A stretch of 64,000 bases of DNA from Corydoras sp. C115 (taxonomy: Eukaryota; Chordata; Actinopteri; Siluriformes; Callichthyidae). Numbering within the stretch: position 1 is the first letter of the stretch; each line of letters opens with the position of its first letter. The stretch spans positions 1,505,001 through 1,569,000 of the forward strand of contig JAFMOC010000011.1 in NCBI GenBank assembly GCA_019802505.1, written 5' to 3'. The notes beneath the pieces were generated by a model. That model saw only the letters and a list, made by a program, of their open reading frames with translations, did no database searches and had not been told where the DNA came from. This document shows, in pieces, positions 11,330-43,859 of the stretch. The translations under genes were made by a program, and so were the position numbers.

Positions 11330-11680
11330 TATCTTCCACTTTATCCTGTACTAGGGTCACAGGGTAATTCCTCATGCCCATCCAGGGGAGAAAGTTTCAG
11401 GCATTTAACAAATACCCCCAGGACAGGGCGCCAATCTATCGCTGGGCACACACTCACTCACACAGAAACAAACACACAGACACACTCTATAAGGGGAAAT
11501 TTGGAGAATTCAATTGACTTGATCCATGTTTTTGGACTGTGGGAGGAAACTGGAGAACCCGGAGGAAACCCTTGCGGATACGGGAAGAACATGGAAACTC
11601 CACCCAGATTGGGTTTCGAACCGGGAATCCTTAGCGCTGAGAGGCAAACATGCTAACCACTAAGACACTGTGTGCCCTTC
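11330..11680 (-). repeat. tRNA-derived SINE, diverged
   Basis: The minus-orientation body is complete from the 'ccattatcttccactttatcc' end to 'ctaagacactgtg'. No clear target duplication is left. Confidence 0.8.
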
Positions 11681-11689
11681 AATTGACCT

Positions 11690-12540
11690 CACATCACCAG
11701 TTTATTATTGTGTCCTTTTTTATCATGAATGCATTGCAATTTATCCTAAAACAGCATTTAATAATGTTTTTTGATTAAACTGCGTGAATTGTTATTATAG
11801 TTGTCTTTTTGTGGATCTGAATTTTATGTTTATGTTTATGTATATGTTTGTTGACATCCTGCGGCAAGAGAAAAAAACAGTCCACTGTCTAGTTACATAG
11901 TTCTGGAGCTTGTGCAGATGCATGCATTAAGTGCCATTTGCCGGTCCAGCTTCATAATGCACACCTCTCATGTTTGTTGGCAGGAATGTGTGCTGTACTT
12001 CACCCTCTACCATGTTCATCTGCATTTACTTTTTCCTAAATAGCAGCATCGTCGCTCTGATTACAGAGCACATTTTCAGTATTTCTGTGTCCAAAGTAGT
12101 GGTGTCTTAAAGCACACCCTGCCACATGAATTTCCAGCATGAACAGGACCCAAAGTCTGACTAAGCCAAGAATCAGACGCAAAGTACTTTATCATACTTT
12201 GGCCCTTTCTGTAGAGGTTTTCCATGTTTTTCATTGAGTCCAGTTGATTGTCGATTTACACTCTCTACGACTACACATCCAACTATGGCAGGGTCATTGA
12301 AAAACTTCTAAAGGTGGCAAGTCTTATTACAATAGCTGAAATCTGTGATGTAGAGGGTGAAGAGGAAGGACAGTATCCTATGGTACCCCAGTGTTGCTTC
12401 CAACTCTGTCCGAAACCCAGTCTTGCAGGCACAAGTACTGCAGTCTGCAAGTCGGGCAGTCTGTAATCCAGGACATGAAATAGACTAACTGCATCATTGT
12501 TAGGTTCTTACCCAGAAGAGCAGGCCAAAAATTTGGCATT
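11690..12540. other. intergenic, possible old retroelement
   Basis: 12230-12480 has a higher GC content than its surroundings and reads like an old repeat, but I cannot name it. No gene is supported. Confidence 0.3.
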
Positions 12541-12553
12541 TTGTGAAATTGCC

Positions 12554-12864
12554 TGGGTTGCACGGTGGCTTAGTGGTTAGTACATTTGAGTTTCCATGTT
12601 CTCCCCGTGTCCGCGCGGGTTTCCTCCGGGTTCTCCGGTTTCCTCCCACAGTCCAAAAGCATGGATCAAGTCAATTGAATTCTCAAAATTGCCCCATATA
12701 GAGTGTGTCTGTGTGAGTGAGTGTGTGCCCAGCGATGGATTGGCGCCCTGTCCTGGGTCTATCTGCCCAGCGCCCGAGATGTTCTCCCCTGGATGGGCAT
12801 GGGGAACCCCACCGCGACCCTAATAGAGGATAAAGCGGGAGATAATGAATGAATGAATGCCTGG
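12554..12864 (+). repeat. tRNA-derived SINE, first unit of a tandem pair
   Basis: The head jumps from ttagtggttagtac straight to atttgagtttccatg, so box B and its surroundings are deleted. The next unit carries the same deletion. Confidence 0.88.
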
Positions 12865-13185
12865 GTTGCACGGTGGCTTAGTGGTTAGTACATTTGAGTT
12901 TCCATGTTCTCCCCGTGTCCGCGTGGGTTTCCTCCGGGTTCTCCGGTTTCCTCCCACAGTCCAAAAACATGGAGCAAGTCAATTGATTCTCCAAATTGCC
13001 CCATATAGTAGAGAGTGTATGTATGTGTGCGTGTCTGTGTGAGTGAGTGTGTGCCCAGCGATAGATTGGCGCCCTGTCTTGGTTGTATCTGCCCAGCGCC
13101 CGAAACGTTCTCCCCTGGATGGGCATGGGGAACCCCCCCCCCGCGACACTAATATAGGATAAAGCAAAAGATGATGGATGGATGG
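12865..13185 (+). repeat. tRNA-derived SINE, second unit of a tandem pair
   Basis: It has the same head deletion as the preceding unit and begins gggttgcacggtggcttag as that one does. The pair is flanked by gtgaaattgcct (12543-12554 and about 13186-13197). The tail is (gatg)n. Confidence 0.88.
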
Positions 13186-13199
13186 TGAAATTGCCTCAG

Positions 13200-14595
13200 T
13201 TGGCTTATTTGTGAGAAGAGTGTACACCTGGGGTCAGAAGACTCTCACTTTCAGCACTAACTTTGGTGCTGTTTGCTGGATAGCAGCTTCTTCTTCAGCA
13301 TCACCATATAGCATGTCTTGGCTGATGTTACACTACATGCATGTAGCTCAGACACAATGTGACTGCAGAGAGAATTTGCCAGACCAGTGTTTAATCATTG
13401 CTCTGCCAACCCATTTCTTCCGTGCCAGCCTCAAGCTGATATTCTAACCTGAAATCAACTTCACCTCTACTAGAAAATAGAGTTGAAACCATGGAATACA
13501 TGGTGTGGAGTGCACCTTGGGCCAGGCTGAAGTTTTTAAAAAAAACAGAGCATGCTATGTGTGTTATGTATTATGTGTCTGCCCTAAGATTATTTATATT
13601 GCTTTTAGTATGTTTATTTGATGCAATTAAAAACTTTTTTTTGTCTTTTGTGTTTGGGTCTGGCATTCTCACATATTTTACAAGCATGTTATGCCCTTTA
13701 ATAATATACAGTAGAAATGGCTCTTTACTGTAATCAGTTGAAACTATTTGTAAAAGACATCATGGCTTTTTTATGCATTTAACAAAAAATGTTAATTGGA
13801 AAGACATACTAATGTTTTATATTCACTGATCTGTATGTAGTCTGTGTACACAGTCTGATTAAAAAAAATACTGGTGGATTGCTCATTGAACAAATAAATT
13901 CTAGAAGGAGGGAGAAATATGACCTCAAAGTTTACACAAATTGATAACTGTCAACTGGCTTCCTTTCCTCAGTGAAACAGCACAGTTCTGTAAATAAGTA
14001 ATGCATCAATAGAGATGGTCTGCAAGTTTCTCCTCTCCTGGGCTCTCCTAATACAATAAATTGGTCCGTTGCTGGCACTTCCTCTCTCTGAAATAGCTGA
14101 CACGTCTTACACTGCACCTGGTGAGTGAAATCCATTTTTACCAGTCTCAGGATTTTCATTGTTTTTTTTGCTTGTGTATAACATTAAAAAAAATTTTTTT
14201 TAGCCTGCTTTGTGGTTTTGGCGACTTTCTCATGGCAGATGTTTTTCTAATGTCCCACGAATGTAACTGTTTCTAAACCTTTATGTTAAACAGGATAGGG
14301 CATGTTTCCATTAATGAGATATAAAAGAAGGCTGAATCAAAACAAGATTATTTTCATACATTTTTTCTTCATGTGACTTCATATTGTATTGTTTTATTAT
14401 TGTTTTATTATTGTATTATTTAGTATTGTTTTAAATTCTAACATGCAAATTAAGGCTTTTGTGTGGTATAAAAATTGATGCATACTGTCATCATATGAAA
14501 ATATAAAAATAATAGACACAGATAAAACATCAAACATCTAAGTGGTTAAAATGATTTAATTAAGTTTTGAATTTATTATTATGAATTTAATTAAT
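13200..14595. other. intergenic, no gene recognised
   Basis: A plus-strand gcacctg before gtgagtgaaat near 14117-14132 is a good donor-like site, but no convincing exon accompanies it. The rest is AT-rich. Confidence 0.3.
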
Positions 14596-14607
14596 ACATT
14601 AATCTGA

Positions 14608-14934
14608 GGGTGGCACGGTGGCTTAGTGGTTAGCACATTTGCCTCTTAATGTTGGGGATTCATGTTCGAAACCCAATATGGATGGAGTTTCCATGTTCTC
14701 CCTGTGTCCACATGGGTTTCCTTCAGGTTCTCCGGTTTCCTTCCACAGTCCAAAGACATGGATTCAAGGTAAATTGAATGCTCTAAATTGCCCTATAAAG
14801 TTTGCGTTTGGGTGTGAGCGTGAGTGTGTGCCCAACGATAGACTGGGTGTATCCTCCCAGCGCCCGAAACATCTTGTCCTAGATGGGCATGTGAACCCTA
14901 ATAGAGGATTAAGGGGAAGATAATGAATGAATGA
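14608..14934 (+). repeat. tRNA-derived SINE
   Basis: Near full length. The target duplication is acattaatctga (14596-14607) against acattattctga (14935-14946). Confidence 0.88.
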
Positions 14935-15028
14935 ACATTATTCTGAACTATAATTGATCCATCTGTTGAGAAAGCAGTAGTATGGTTCTATATATTCATC
15001 GCATCCCATCTCATTATGTTGACTGGTT

Positions 15029-15080
15029 AATCCTGTACTAGGGTCACGGGAGGGTTTCCCCATGTCCATCCAGGGGCAGC
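15029..15080 (-). repeat. tRNA-derived SINE fragment
   Basis: Only the tail-side part (tcctgtactagggtcacggg to catccaggggcag) remains. Confidence 0.7.
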
Positions 15081-15084
15081 AGTC

Positions 15085-16470
15085 AATATATAGGAAATGT
15101 TTTCCAGAGGACACTAAGCCTTGCTTTCTTACTGCTGCTGGTTAGAAATGGTGAGAGGAATGCTCTGAGAAGTATTTCTACTGTGTTCATAAATCGAAAT
15201 GTCTTTAAATTGTTTTAAAGTACTTTAAATTCTATTTAATGTCACTCTAAATGGGTTAAGATGAACTTAACAGCAGAACAGCCAAAATGTATTTTCTCAT
15301 TTGGTTGCATGTAAACATTTGTAAATGTGTGACCCTAGGTTTTGCTTGAGAAACCAGGCCATCTGCATTCACTTACGCAAATATTTACTATGAAAAAAAA
15401 CACATAAAAAATAGACAAATTATTGCTTTTGAAATTATTATGTTTAGCTGCAGCATGCAAAATGGAATAATGAAATAAGAGATAATACTAGAGACAATAA
15501 CACACATACAATTTATAATAACTTAAAAGAGATTTAAGCCTGTGTGTGGTCTACAATTAACTACATGTTTAATGAGATATGAGGATCTTTTGCATACTGA
15601 ACTGTATTAACCCCAAAATCTTTAAAACTGAATTGTTTTCCATTTTGGGGGGTAAAGTATATTGTATAAAAACATATTGTAAGTATGCAGAAGAGCATGT
15701 TATGTTTTGAATTGCAAGGTTTTAGTAAACCCTTAATCCACCAATTATAGATAAACATTAACAATTTACAAATGAATTTGTTGCACTCACAATAGTTATG
15801 CTGATGCATAGTGTCCTCTGCATTGGCCCTTTCAACATAGCTACAGTCTGCCTTAAAGAAATTACAGGCTATCAAATGGAAAATCAGACTCAAGTGTTTA
15901 ACAAATTTGAATATGTTGCGGTGCTTAAATTGAAAACCCCACAGTACACAGTAAATCCTCAATGTTTCCAGTCACAAAGACAAAGGATCTAATCCTTTAC
16001 AGATGGCTTGCTGGGTTTGCACTGTAGTTTAAGAGGAAGGCTTGTTTAGGCTCAAAGACCAATCCAAAGCAGTTGCTGTCACACTGCTGCTCATCTGAGA
16101 AGCAGTTACTATGAACAGAAATGCAAACACCACTTTTAGAGTGTTTTTTTTATTACCTTCAAAGCTCCTCCTTCAATTTAACCTAAACATGGCAAGAAAA
16201 TGCCACAAAATGCAAAGTAAGCCAATAAAACATTTATTAAGATTCAGGAGCTTTGAAAAGAAGAAAACATGTCAATTTTCTTTACTGCAATGAAAATGTC
16301 TAATCCAAAACCTGCAATAGTGGTATAGCTATTTGTAACAGTAGCTCTGTGGCACTAGGGGTAAGAGAGGTGGAGCAGTCATGTTGATCAGAAGGATTCA
16401 TTAGCGCATCTGATTCTGCTCTGCCTGATGAATTATGCAGCCTTTTAAGCCATGACATCGCATGCCACAA
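15085..16470. other. AT-rich intergenic sequence, nothing recognised
   Basis: Open frames here (for example 15561-15962) are AT-driven, rich in Phe/Ile/Lys/Asn, and resemble no family I know. Confidence 0.4.
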
Positions 16471-16474
16471 CTGA

Positions 16475-17075
16475 TCAGCCAACATTTGTATGTCAATGTG
16501 TATGTTACGTACAATGTGTAATAAAGCCCGTTCCTGTTGTTAAAAATCCTGTCCCCCTCTTTACATTTCAGGATAAATAAGGACATGTTCGCAGACATGT
16601 TTTCCAGCATGGGTGCACACCCCAAGCTCTCGGTTTCTCCGAGAGTGAAGCGGAATGATCGGCACAAGCGAAGGTTCCAGAAGCCACGGATGGAGCAGAA
16701 GACACCGGGATGCATCGCTTATAACAGAAAAATAAAAAGATGTGTAAGACACCTGCTTATGGACTGCTGGAGATCTGCCGCTTTTGTATGGACATCGGTG
16801 CGGAAGGACGGAAGAATCAACGCTGATCAGAAAGGCCCACAAGTGGACGTCAGAGGGATGATGTCAGGAGCTCATAAACGGAGACAGAAAGACTCCGATC
16901 TCTCTCCCTCTCACTGCTGCAGCTCGATCACACAGGCATCACCCCACACACCCACACACATTTGTATATTAATGTGTATGTTATGTACAATGTCCAATAA
17001 AGCCCATTGCTTTTGGGAGAAGTCCTGTCTCTGGTTCTCATTCGTGTCCACCCCTTGTTACACTATCAGTGCAAC
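16475..17075 (+). mobile_element. possible LTR-type element remnant
   Basis: Two diverged copies of acatttgtat(g/a)t(c/t)aatgtgtatgtta, each followed by caataaagccc or aataaagcccg, start at about 16482 and 16957. An aataaagc poly(A) signal followed by a T/G-rich end is typical of an LTR R-U5 border. The DNA between them is GC-richer and gives a 199-codon frame that I do not recognise. Confidence 0.4.
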
Positions 17076-17164
17076 AACTGCAAGAGGTGAACAAACAACT
17101 AGATTAATCACTGCTGCCATTGAGTATTTCTCATGAAAAGCAAAACATTAAATTATCACAAACA

Positions 17165-20100
17165 TTCTTAATCACTTTGAAGTTTCCCTTTTATTATTTT
17201 ACAGCAGAAAGAATATAAAGCATTCAGAAAACATCTTTCATATTTTAAGATCAATTCAAAACATTTTGCATGGCTTCAGCTGCTGAGTTCTCGCTCTTTT
17301 TTAAAATAAATCCATCAGTCCGGTGATGGTTTTACATGCAGTTACAAAAATAAAACTTAGTTACTAAAGGAGGAGGGAAATAAAAAGGAACTGGCTTACA
17401 TAATTAAAACAGACAAAAGAAAATAAGGTAAGGACAAGGGATACATAGCAGGAAAGGACATCTGGAAAGAAGAGGCAAAAAAAGGAGCTCTACCACTAGA
17501 TAATGTACATGCAAAGTGTCGAGGGCCTCAGTGGCCTGGGATAAAAGCAGGACCACTACTTTCTGGGAATTTTGGAAAAGATGAAAACGTGCAGATCCGT
17601 AAAAAGTGTCCTATTACTGCTGTTCATAAACTAGGCCTACTGAACGCTAATTTCACACCAGCATACTGGCATTTGCATAAGTATAAGTCAACAGCATGTT
17701 TCCAATTGATTTTATCTTTATTAGATCTGCAGGTCTTGATTTATTGCTCTGTGAGACGGTTTTCGGCTCAATGTGCCTTCCCATGGGTGTGGCTATCAGA
17801 AGAGTAGGAAGAAAATAACACTAATGAAAAAGTAATAGCTACTTTTGACTTGGCGTTTATAGTCTAGACTATAATGCACAATGCCCTCAATATGCCTTAA
17901 GGGAAATTTCACACCAATAGGTCTTCCCAACTTTAGAACAATGTGTACCTATGTCTATTTCTCGAGCTCTCTATGTACTATAGAGCACATAAGAAGGTGA
18001 CAGACAAGATCAGGTTCCATTGGAAATAAGGTCAATGACTCACTGAATGTGGACGTTCACTCTTACTTCATTGTCTGTCAATGGCAGTGATTCAGTCTGA
18101 AATGTAAGTATATGCAGGACTGATGCTCAAACCAATAGCAAATTACCTTGTGCTAGCTCTAACCTCTCTGTCTACTGTGGAGTAGAATAACGGCATGACA
18201 ACTTCACTGACAAAGATCATGTTTGTGGTATAAAGACTAAGCCAGTATGATAAACATGAACATGAAATAATCAAAATCACAGTAATCTGATCAAAACTAA
18301 GGTCTGGCTCATTTTCCAAGTAAGCAGCAGCTGATCCTCCAGTGATCTGCTCCAATTCCCCCTACCCAGATTTGGCACCCTGAGTAAAAATACAAAAGTG
18401 AGACTAAATCTTTCCTATGCTAAGAGACTCACTTGTGAGGTTGATGTTATCAACTGCCTGCAAGTACAACAGTTACTTTTGACATGGTTCTATATGAACA
18501 CACAGTACTGTTGAGAGAATATGGATGTAAAGAGGCTGGAAAATGGCATAGTAATCAAAGTGAAAATAAATTAAATTGATGGGAAACAACTAGAAACTGA
18601 ACCTCGTTTGAGAAAGAAATGCCACCACAGCATGTGAGTACTGTCCAATCGCTACCGCTGTAGTGGTTGCCTTAATCAGATTTTTGAGTTGACTTCTATA
18701 AGCTACTTAACTAACATAGTTTTATAGAACATTATTTCTTTACCATGTCTACCTGACAAATCTACAAAAATAAGCATGCTTTGAGTGTTTCGATCACCCA
18801 ATTATCAATGTTTTCCATGCAAGTAGTAAAAGGCCATCAGGTTGCCCCAGTAGTGCAACAAACTGAACTGTTTCCATATTCAATGACTAAAAGTGTGAGT
18901 ATGAATAAGTGAGTTAATGGTTGAACCTACTGAATATGAGGTCAGCCAAAGAGCAGAGGGTGCAATTCTTAAGTGTTAAACTGACTCCAATGAACTTTGA
19001 TCTCAAAGTTAAAACAGTCATGTATGGTGATGACAAAACCTACATCGGATAACCTTAGAACAGCAGAGAATGGAATCACCTTCACATAATCTAACAACCC
19101 ATTCATTGTTCAGGTCAATATGTCTCTTTTTTAAAATTGCATGCTAAGTGAAATCTGCTGCAATTAAAACATGATTAGGCACTTCCCACATTAACACTTA
19201 ACATGCAAAGTTAAACATACTGCTCCAAAACATACTAAACATAAAACCAAACTTTACACACACTTGTAAACAAGAGTACATAAATTAACAGCTCAAATAA
19301 AGGCCAACATTACATTAAAATCAGCTGTGACATTACAAAAAAAAATTGTAAGGACATATTATGGTCTAAATCAGAGACATATGGTAATGTTTGTTCAACG
19401 CCACTAGAAAGTGTGATAAAGACTACTTTGAGTTTTTTTGAGTTTTAAGTTTTGGTATCTCTTAGCATCTTAAAACACCACGGTTACAGCACCACATTGT
19501 CTTTCAGCAGACACACCATACATGGACATCTTGCTGGTTTGTATTATCTCATGTAACAATTTAAATAGGAAGCACTGATTCGGTCGTAAGCATAGAGCTG
19601 GTTCGTGTTTGCCAATTTAGTGGCCAAATTCAGTTATCGGTATTTATCTAATAGGACCATTTACTACAAAAATAGCCAAAACAAATGAAACAATGTAAAG
19701 TACATTAGAAAGAGACATTCGGGACACTAAAAGGCTACTTATCATATCTGTGGCACTTTTTGTGTTCTTCATACTGTGGGGATGAAATCTGATGAGACAA
19801 AGTTATTCTGTTTCAGCAGTAGCATTCACATTAATTGGCACCAGAGGCTAAACAACTGTTGGTAGCCCAGGAAACGAACAGATGTAAACATAACATTTTG
19901 TCTATGGAGTACGCTGTTTTTATCTAACTTTTAAATACAATATTTTTCATATTTGCTGTAAGTCATGCTGTAGCAAAATGTTCTTCTGAAGAACATTCAA
20001 GTAAAATGAAATACTCCTATATTGAAAGTAGTACAGAGCATAGCCAATAATGCCTTTTTAAAACAGCTTTTTTGTAGCTTTGATTTTCATGCACAGCTTA

Positions 20101-21296
20101 CCCCAGGTATTTACAATATATACAGACAATACAACCATACTCATTAGGCATTCAAACAAAGCTATACAAATATTCATAATTTGGCTTAGACCTGTGTTGA
20201 CCCCTTTTGATGAATAAAGTGTTTTTAATACAGTCCTTTTTGGATACATGTTTTTCCTTTTACACCTGACCAGCAACTGTCCTTATGTACAGAAACAATT
20301 AAATTGTAAAAATATGGACGTCCTAATCCCTAGTTTAGGGAGTCAGCAAAGAATTTGATAAACATATCAAGGCAATGTATGTGAGCCCCCTTTAAAAATC
20401 TAATGAGCCAAAGAAAAGTTCATTTTATAGAACAAGTCCATCATGAATTACCAATCATAATTATGAAATGCTAATAAAAACATTCACAACAAAAAATCCT
20501 ATGCACGTTGGCCTGTAGTAATATTATTGGATTCTGGATTACATTCATGGGGTTAAAACAAACAGATAAAAAAATACTTCACCCAGACACAAAGTGGTTT
20601 TTATGATAGCAATGCATTGCATTTTGCTTATTAGTACTAGCGCCAGGTGACGTCCGAGTCCAGCACGACAAACACTGAACTAATTCAGGCATGTATTACA
20701 ACAAAATAAATAGGATAATTAACATATTAAATACTTTTTTATTTAGCCTAATGTGCCCTCCCCTACATTCATAGGCTATGTCATTTAATTCAGTAGAATA
20801 GAAGACAGCTATATGACATATTTTTCTCTGTACTAGTTGGGAACTACAGGATGTGCAAAGATGTTTTTAAATACCAACATTTTTTTAAAAAACAAAATGT
20901 GATGTCTAAATATTAAATTTGTACCTTCCCACTAGTGGGTTTCTCGATTTCTCATCTTGCTTTTGTGACTTTCAGAACAGTAGGACTGCCTAAGTCCTGT
21001 TCCAGCATACATTCCTTTTCCAAAAGTTTCATTCCAAAAACCCAAATAAAGCTGTGGAAAAGTGCAAAATATACTATGCAGCAAATGGTCCTTCTTCTTA
21101 GAGCTTTTAGTCCTCTAAAAATGTCTCTTATCACGACAGACAGAAGCAATAAAGAGATATGAAAAGGTGGTGCTGTATAGTAGCAGAAGTCAGTCACATT
21201 ATATAGTGAAAGAGTTGTAGTCTTCCTACATGATTCTTTTTTCTTCTTGTAAAAAGTCTGGTTAAAAAAACAGAAAATAAGGTCTGGAGAGGGCAA
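17165..21296 (-). other. camta1: probable camta1 3' UTR (4.1 kb)
   Basis: This stretch directly follows the camta1 stop codon. It is AT-rich and has no recognisable SINE, LINE or DNA transposon, unlike the kilobases on either side, and no convincing open frame. That is the pattern expected of a long, constrained 3' UTR; mammalian CAMTA1 also has a multi-kilobase one. Several AATAAA hexamers occur on the minus strand, and the last before the repeats resume is at 17190-17195. The true end cannot be fixed from sequence alone. Confidence 0.55.
17190..17195 (-). terminator. candidate distal camta1 poly(A) signal
   Basis: AATAAA on the minus strand (tttatt on the plus strand), shortly before the repeat-poor stretch ends. 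It is chosen only because it is the last hexamer before the LTR-like repeat block. Other hexamers further upstream could serve earlier ends. Confidence 0.3.
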
Positions 21297-40817
<19,521 letters not shown>

Positions 40818-40920
40818 CTATAACAATTGGTGAAACATTTGAGAAACTCATCTACAAACTTGTTTTCATTAAGGTTCCTGTGTAATACTTACATTTAGAT
40901 AACTTTAACATAATCATTAC

Positions 40921-41030
40921 CAGGGCAGCACGGTGGCTTAGTGGTGAGCATGTTCCCCTCTGCACTGTGGATCCAGGATCGACTCCTTCCACAGTCCAAA
41001 AACATGGATTTACTCTAAATTGCCCCTATA
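40921..41030 (+). repeat. tRNA-derived SINE, 5' part, interrupted by Tc1
   Basis: Head to 'aaattgcccctata'; the rest of the same copy resumes at 42321. Confidence 0.88.
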
Positions 41031-41032
41031 TA

Positions 41033-42318
41033 CAATACAGACCAAAAGTTTGGACACACCTTCTCATTCAAAGAGTTTTCTTTATTTTCATGACTCTGAA
41101 AATTGTAGATTCACACTGAAGGCATCAAAACTATGAATTAACACATGTGGAATTATGTACTTTACAAAAAAGTGTGAAACAACCTAAAAATGTCTTATAT
41201 TGTAGGTTCTTCAAAGTACCCACCTTTTTGCTTTGATTACTGCTTCGCACACTCTTGGCATTCTCTTGATGAGCTTCAAGTAGTCGTCACCTGAATTGGT
41301 TTTCACTTCACTGTGCCCTGTCAGGTTTAATAAGTGGGATTTCTTGCCTTATAAATGGGATTGGGACCATTAGTTGTGTTGTGCATAAAGTGGATACAGT
41401 ACACAGCTGATAGTCCTCCTGAATAGATTTTGAAGGTGTCCCCAAGTGCAGTCGCAAAACCCATCAAGCGCTACAAAGAAACTAGCTCACATGAGGAATG
41501 CCCCAGGAAAGGAAGACCATAGCACAGCAGCAAAGATTAGAGAACAGGTCAATGCAGCTGACACATCTCTAGAACCACTGTTAAGAGTAGATTGTGTGAA
41601 TTAGGCCATCATGGTAAAATAGCTGCTAGGAAACCACTGCTAAGGACAGGCAACAAGCAGAAGAGACTTGTTTGGGCTAATGAACACAAGGAATGGACAT
41701 TAGACCAGTAGAAATCTGTGCTTTGGTCTGATGAGTCCAAATTTGAGATCTTTTGTTCCAATCACTGTGTCTGTGTGACACAGAAAAGGTGAACGGATGA
41801 ACTCTACATGCCTGGTTCCCATCGTGAAGCATGGAGGAGGAGGTATGATGGCGTGAGGGTGTTTTGTTGGTGACACTGTTGGAGATTTATTCAAAATTGA
41901 AGGCATACTGAACCAGCATGGCTACCACAGCACCTTGCAGCGGCATGCTATTCCATCCAGTTTACGTTTAGTTGGACCATCATTTATTTTTCATCAGGAA
42001 AATGACCCCAAACACACCTCCAGGCTGTTCAAGGGCTATTTGATCAAAATGGAGAGTGATGGGGTGCTGCTGGGGGAAAAAAGCTCATCAAGAGAATGCC
42101 AAGAGTGTGTGAAGCAGTAATCAAAGCACTTTGAAGAACCAAGAATATAAGACATATTTTCAGTTATTTCACAATTTATTGTTAAGTATATAATTCCACA
42201 TGTGTTAATTCATAGTTTTCATGCCTTCAGTGTAAATGTACAATTTTCATAGTCATGAAAATAAAGAAAACTCTTTGAATGAGAAGGTTTTTTTTTTTTT
42301 AACTTTTGGTCTGTATTG
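41033..42318 (+). mobile_element. full-length Tc1-like transposon (1.29 kb)
   Basis: Both ends carry long inverted repeats of about 200 bp: caatacagaccaaaagtt at the left, and its reverse complement at the right. TA is duplicated at 41031-41032 and 42319-42320. The transposase on the plus strand is broken by stops and frameshifts but readable (RLVWANEHKEW, SDESKFE, FHQENDPKHTSRLFKGYL). The ends are intact, so it could have been mobilised in trans. Confidence 0.92.
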
Positions 42319-42320
42319 TA

Positions 42321-42430
42321 GATTGTGTGTGTGTGTGTGTGTGTGTGTGAGTAAGAGAATGTGTCCAGTGATGGACTGGCACCCTATACTGGGTGTATCT
42401 GCCGAGCACCTAAACCGTTCTATGCTACAA
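42321..42430 (+). repeat. tRNA-derived SINE, 3' part after the Tc1 insertion
   Basis: gtgtgtgtg...ccagtgatggactggcaccc to cacctaaaccgttct continues the body broken at 41030. The final tail is missing. Confidence 0.85.
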
Positions 42431-43800
42431 TATCCACAATAGCAGAAATAAGGTAAGATAACAGTCAACTTCTCTCCTCCAATAAACCGTTTTTACTAAT
42501 ACACCACTTAAGGTTGTATGTTGTCCTCACATGTTCTTCTTCAGAGGGTAAGGACCAAATGGGTATGACTCCAGTTATGCATTTTTGTGAGAATGCATAG
42601 CCAAAAATAATGTGATGCTACAGCGATGATCTCAGAATTCATATCAGCAGTTTTGTCAAACAGCTAGATACCATTTCTAATACTATTGTAGATTTATGCT
42701 TTTAAAATGTATAGCTGTACATTACCTCATCATTGATTACTAAGGATTAGTCTTGTCTATGTACCTACATATGTTTTGATGCCACTTTTAACTTTGCCTT
42801 GGGGTTCAGAGTTTTGTAATGCAGCTTTAAGGCAATATTTTACAGTAAAAAGTAATACACAAAAATATTTTATTTGGTATAATGCATAGCAGCTAGATGT
42901 AACAGGTTTTGTGCATGCTATAAGTATATTTGTTTTTTTTTAATTAGCATGCTTAATTTGCCCCCTGGAGCCTCTTAAAGTACCTGGGGCAACAGGAGCT
43001 TAAACAGTTTGCAGATGCATGGACAAACTAATCTCAGGGCACATCAAGCGCTAAGCCCTATTTCAAATAATCAGCTTCTAAGCCAAGCCAGTCCCATTCT
43101 TGGCAACTTTTAAACTAATGCAACGTAAAAGCATTCAATGTCCTAGTGTCGAACTGAAGATCAGCAAGGTAATTAATGGCTCGATGCTGAGAAGGCATGA
43201 TGTTTCTGATGCACCAACAGATAAGGTCAAACTTTTTGGCTTGAATGCAAAATACTGTAAAAAAGGATTTTAATTAATGAATTAATTAAAAAAAGAACAA
43301 CCATCATCCTGAACACACATAGTGCCAGCATCATGCTGTGAGAATGCATTTCTTTAGCCTGGGCACAGAAGCTATTCAGAGTCAGAGATGTGGCAGAGAA
43401 GCACTTTCAGTCTCTCTGGTCAGTAAGGAGTGCAAGTGTGTGGAACTCAGTATCTTTACAAAAAAATTAAAATGTGGCTTTTTAACACCTATAGCTGCCA
43501 ACACAAAAGATAAGCCTGTTGTGTTGTTTTGGTAGTATGATAAGAAGAGATTTCTTAACTGTATAGTAAGTGTTGCATGTATTTGTATTATATTGTACAT
43601 GTGTTGTGTGTATGTCCTTCTCTATTTTTATTTTATTTTATTTTTTTTGAAAACTAGCCTTCTGGATAATTCTGGCTTTTTAACCATGTGTAATCACGTG
43701 TTTTATGAAATTGCCCTGCAACTTTTTAAAATAAACTAATAATGCTTATACTAAATATCAGATCTTAAAGTCACAATAAAGATTTTGATATTTCGATTAT
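42431..43800. other. repeat-poor AT-rich stretch, no gene recognised
   Basis: I see no exon with conserved CAMTA1 sequence here on the minus strand. 43330-43450 is slightly GC-richer but gives no known protein. Confidence 0.4.
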
Positions 43801-43802
43801 AC

Positions 43803-43853
43803 CATCCATCCATCCATCCATCCATCATCATCCGCTTTATCCTCTATTAGGGT
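43803..43853 (-). repeat. tRNA-derived SINE 3' end fragment
   Basis: (ccat)n followed by catcatccgctttatcctct. Confidence 0.75.
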
Positions 43854-43859
43854 TGATTA

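Noticed and set aside
1..17000. vamp3 or per3 downstream of camta1, as in mammals
   Set aside because: No SNARE-motif peptide (RLQQTQNQVDEVVDIM) or PAS sequence could be found. The start exon at 5.2 kb does not match either gene.
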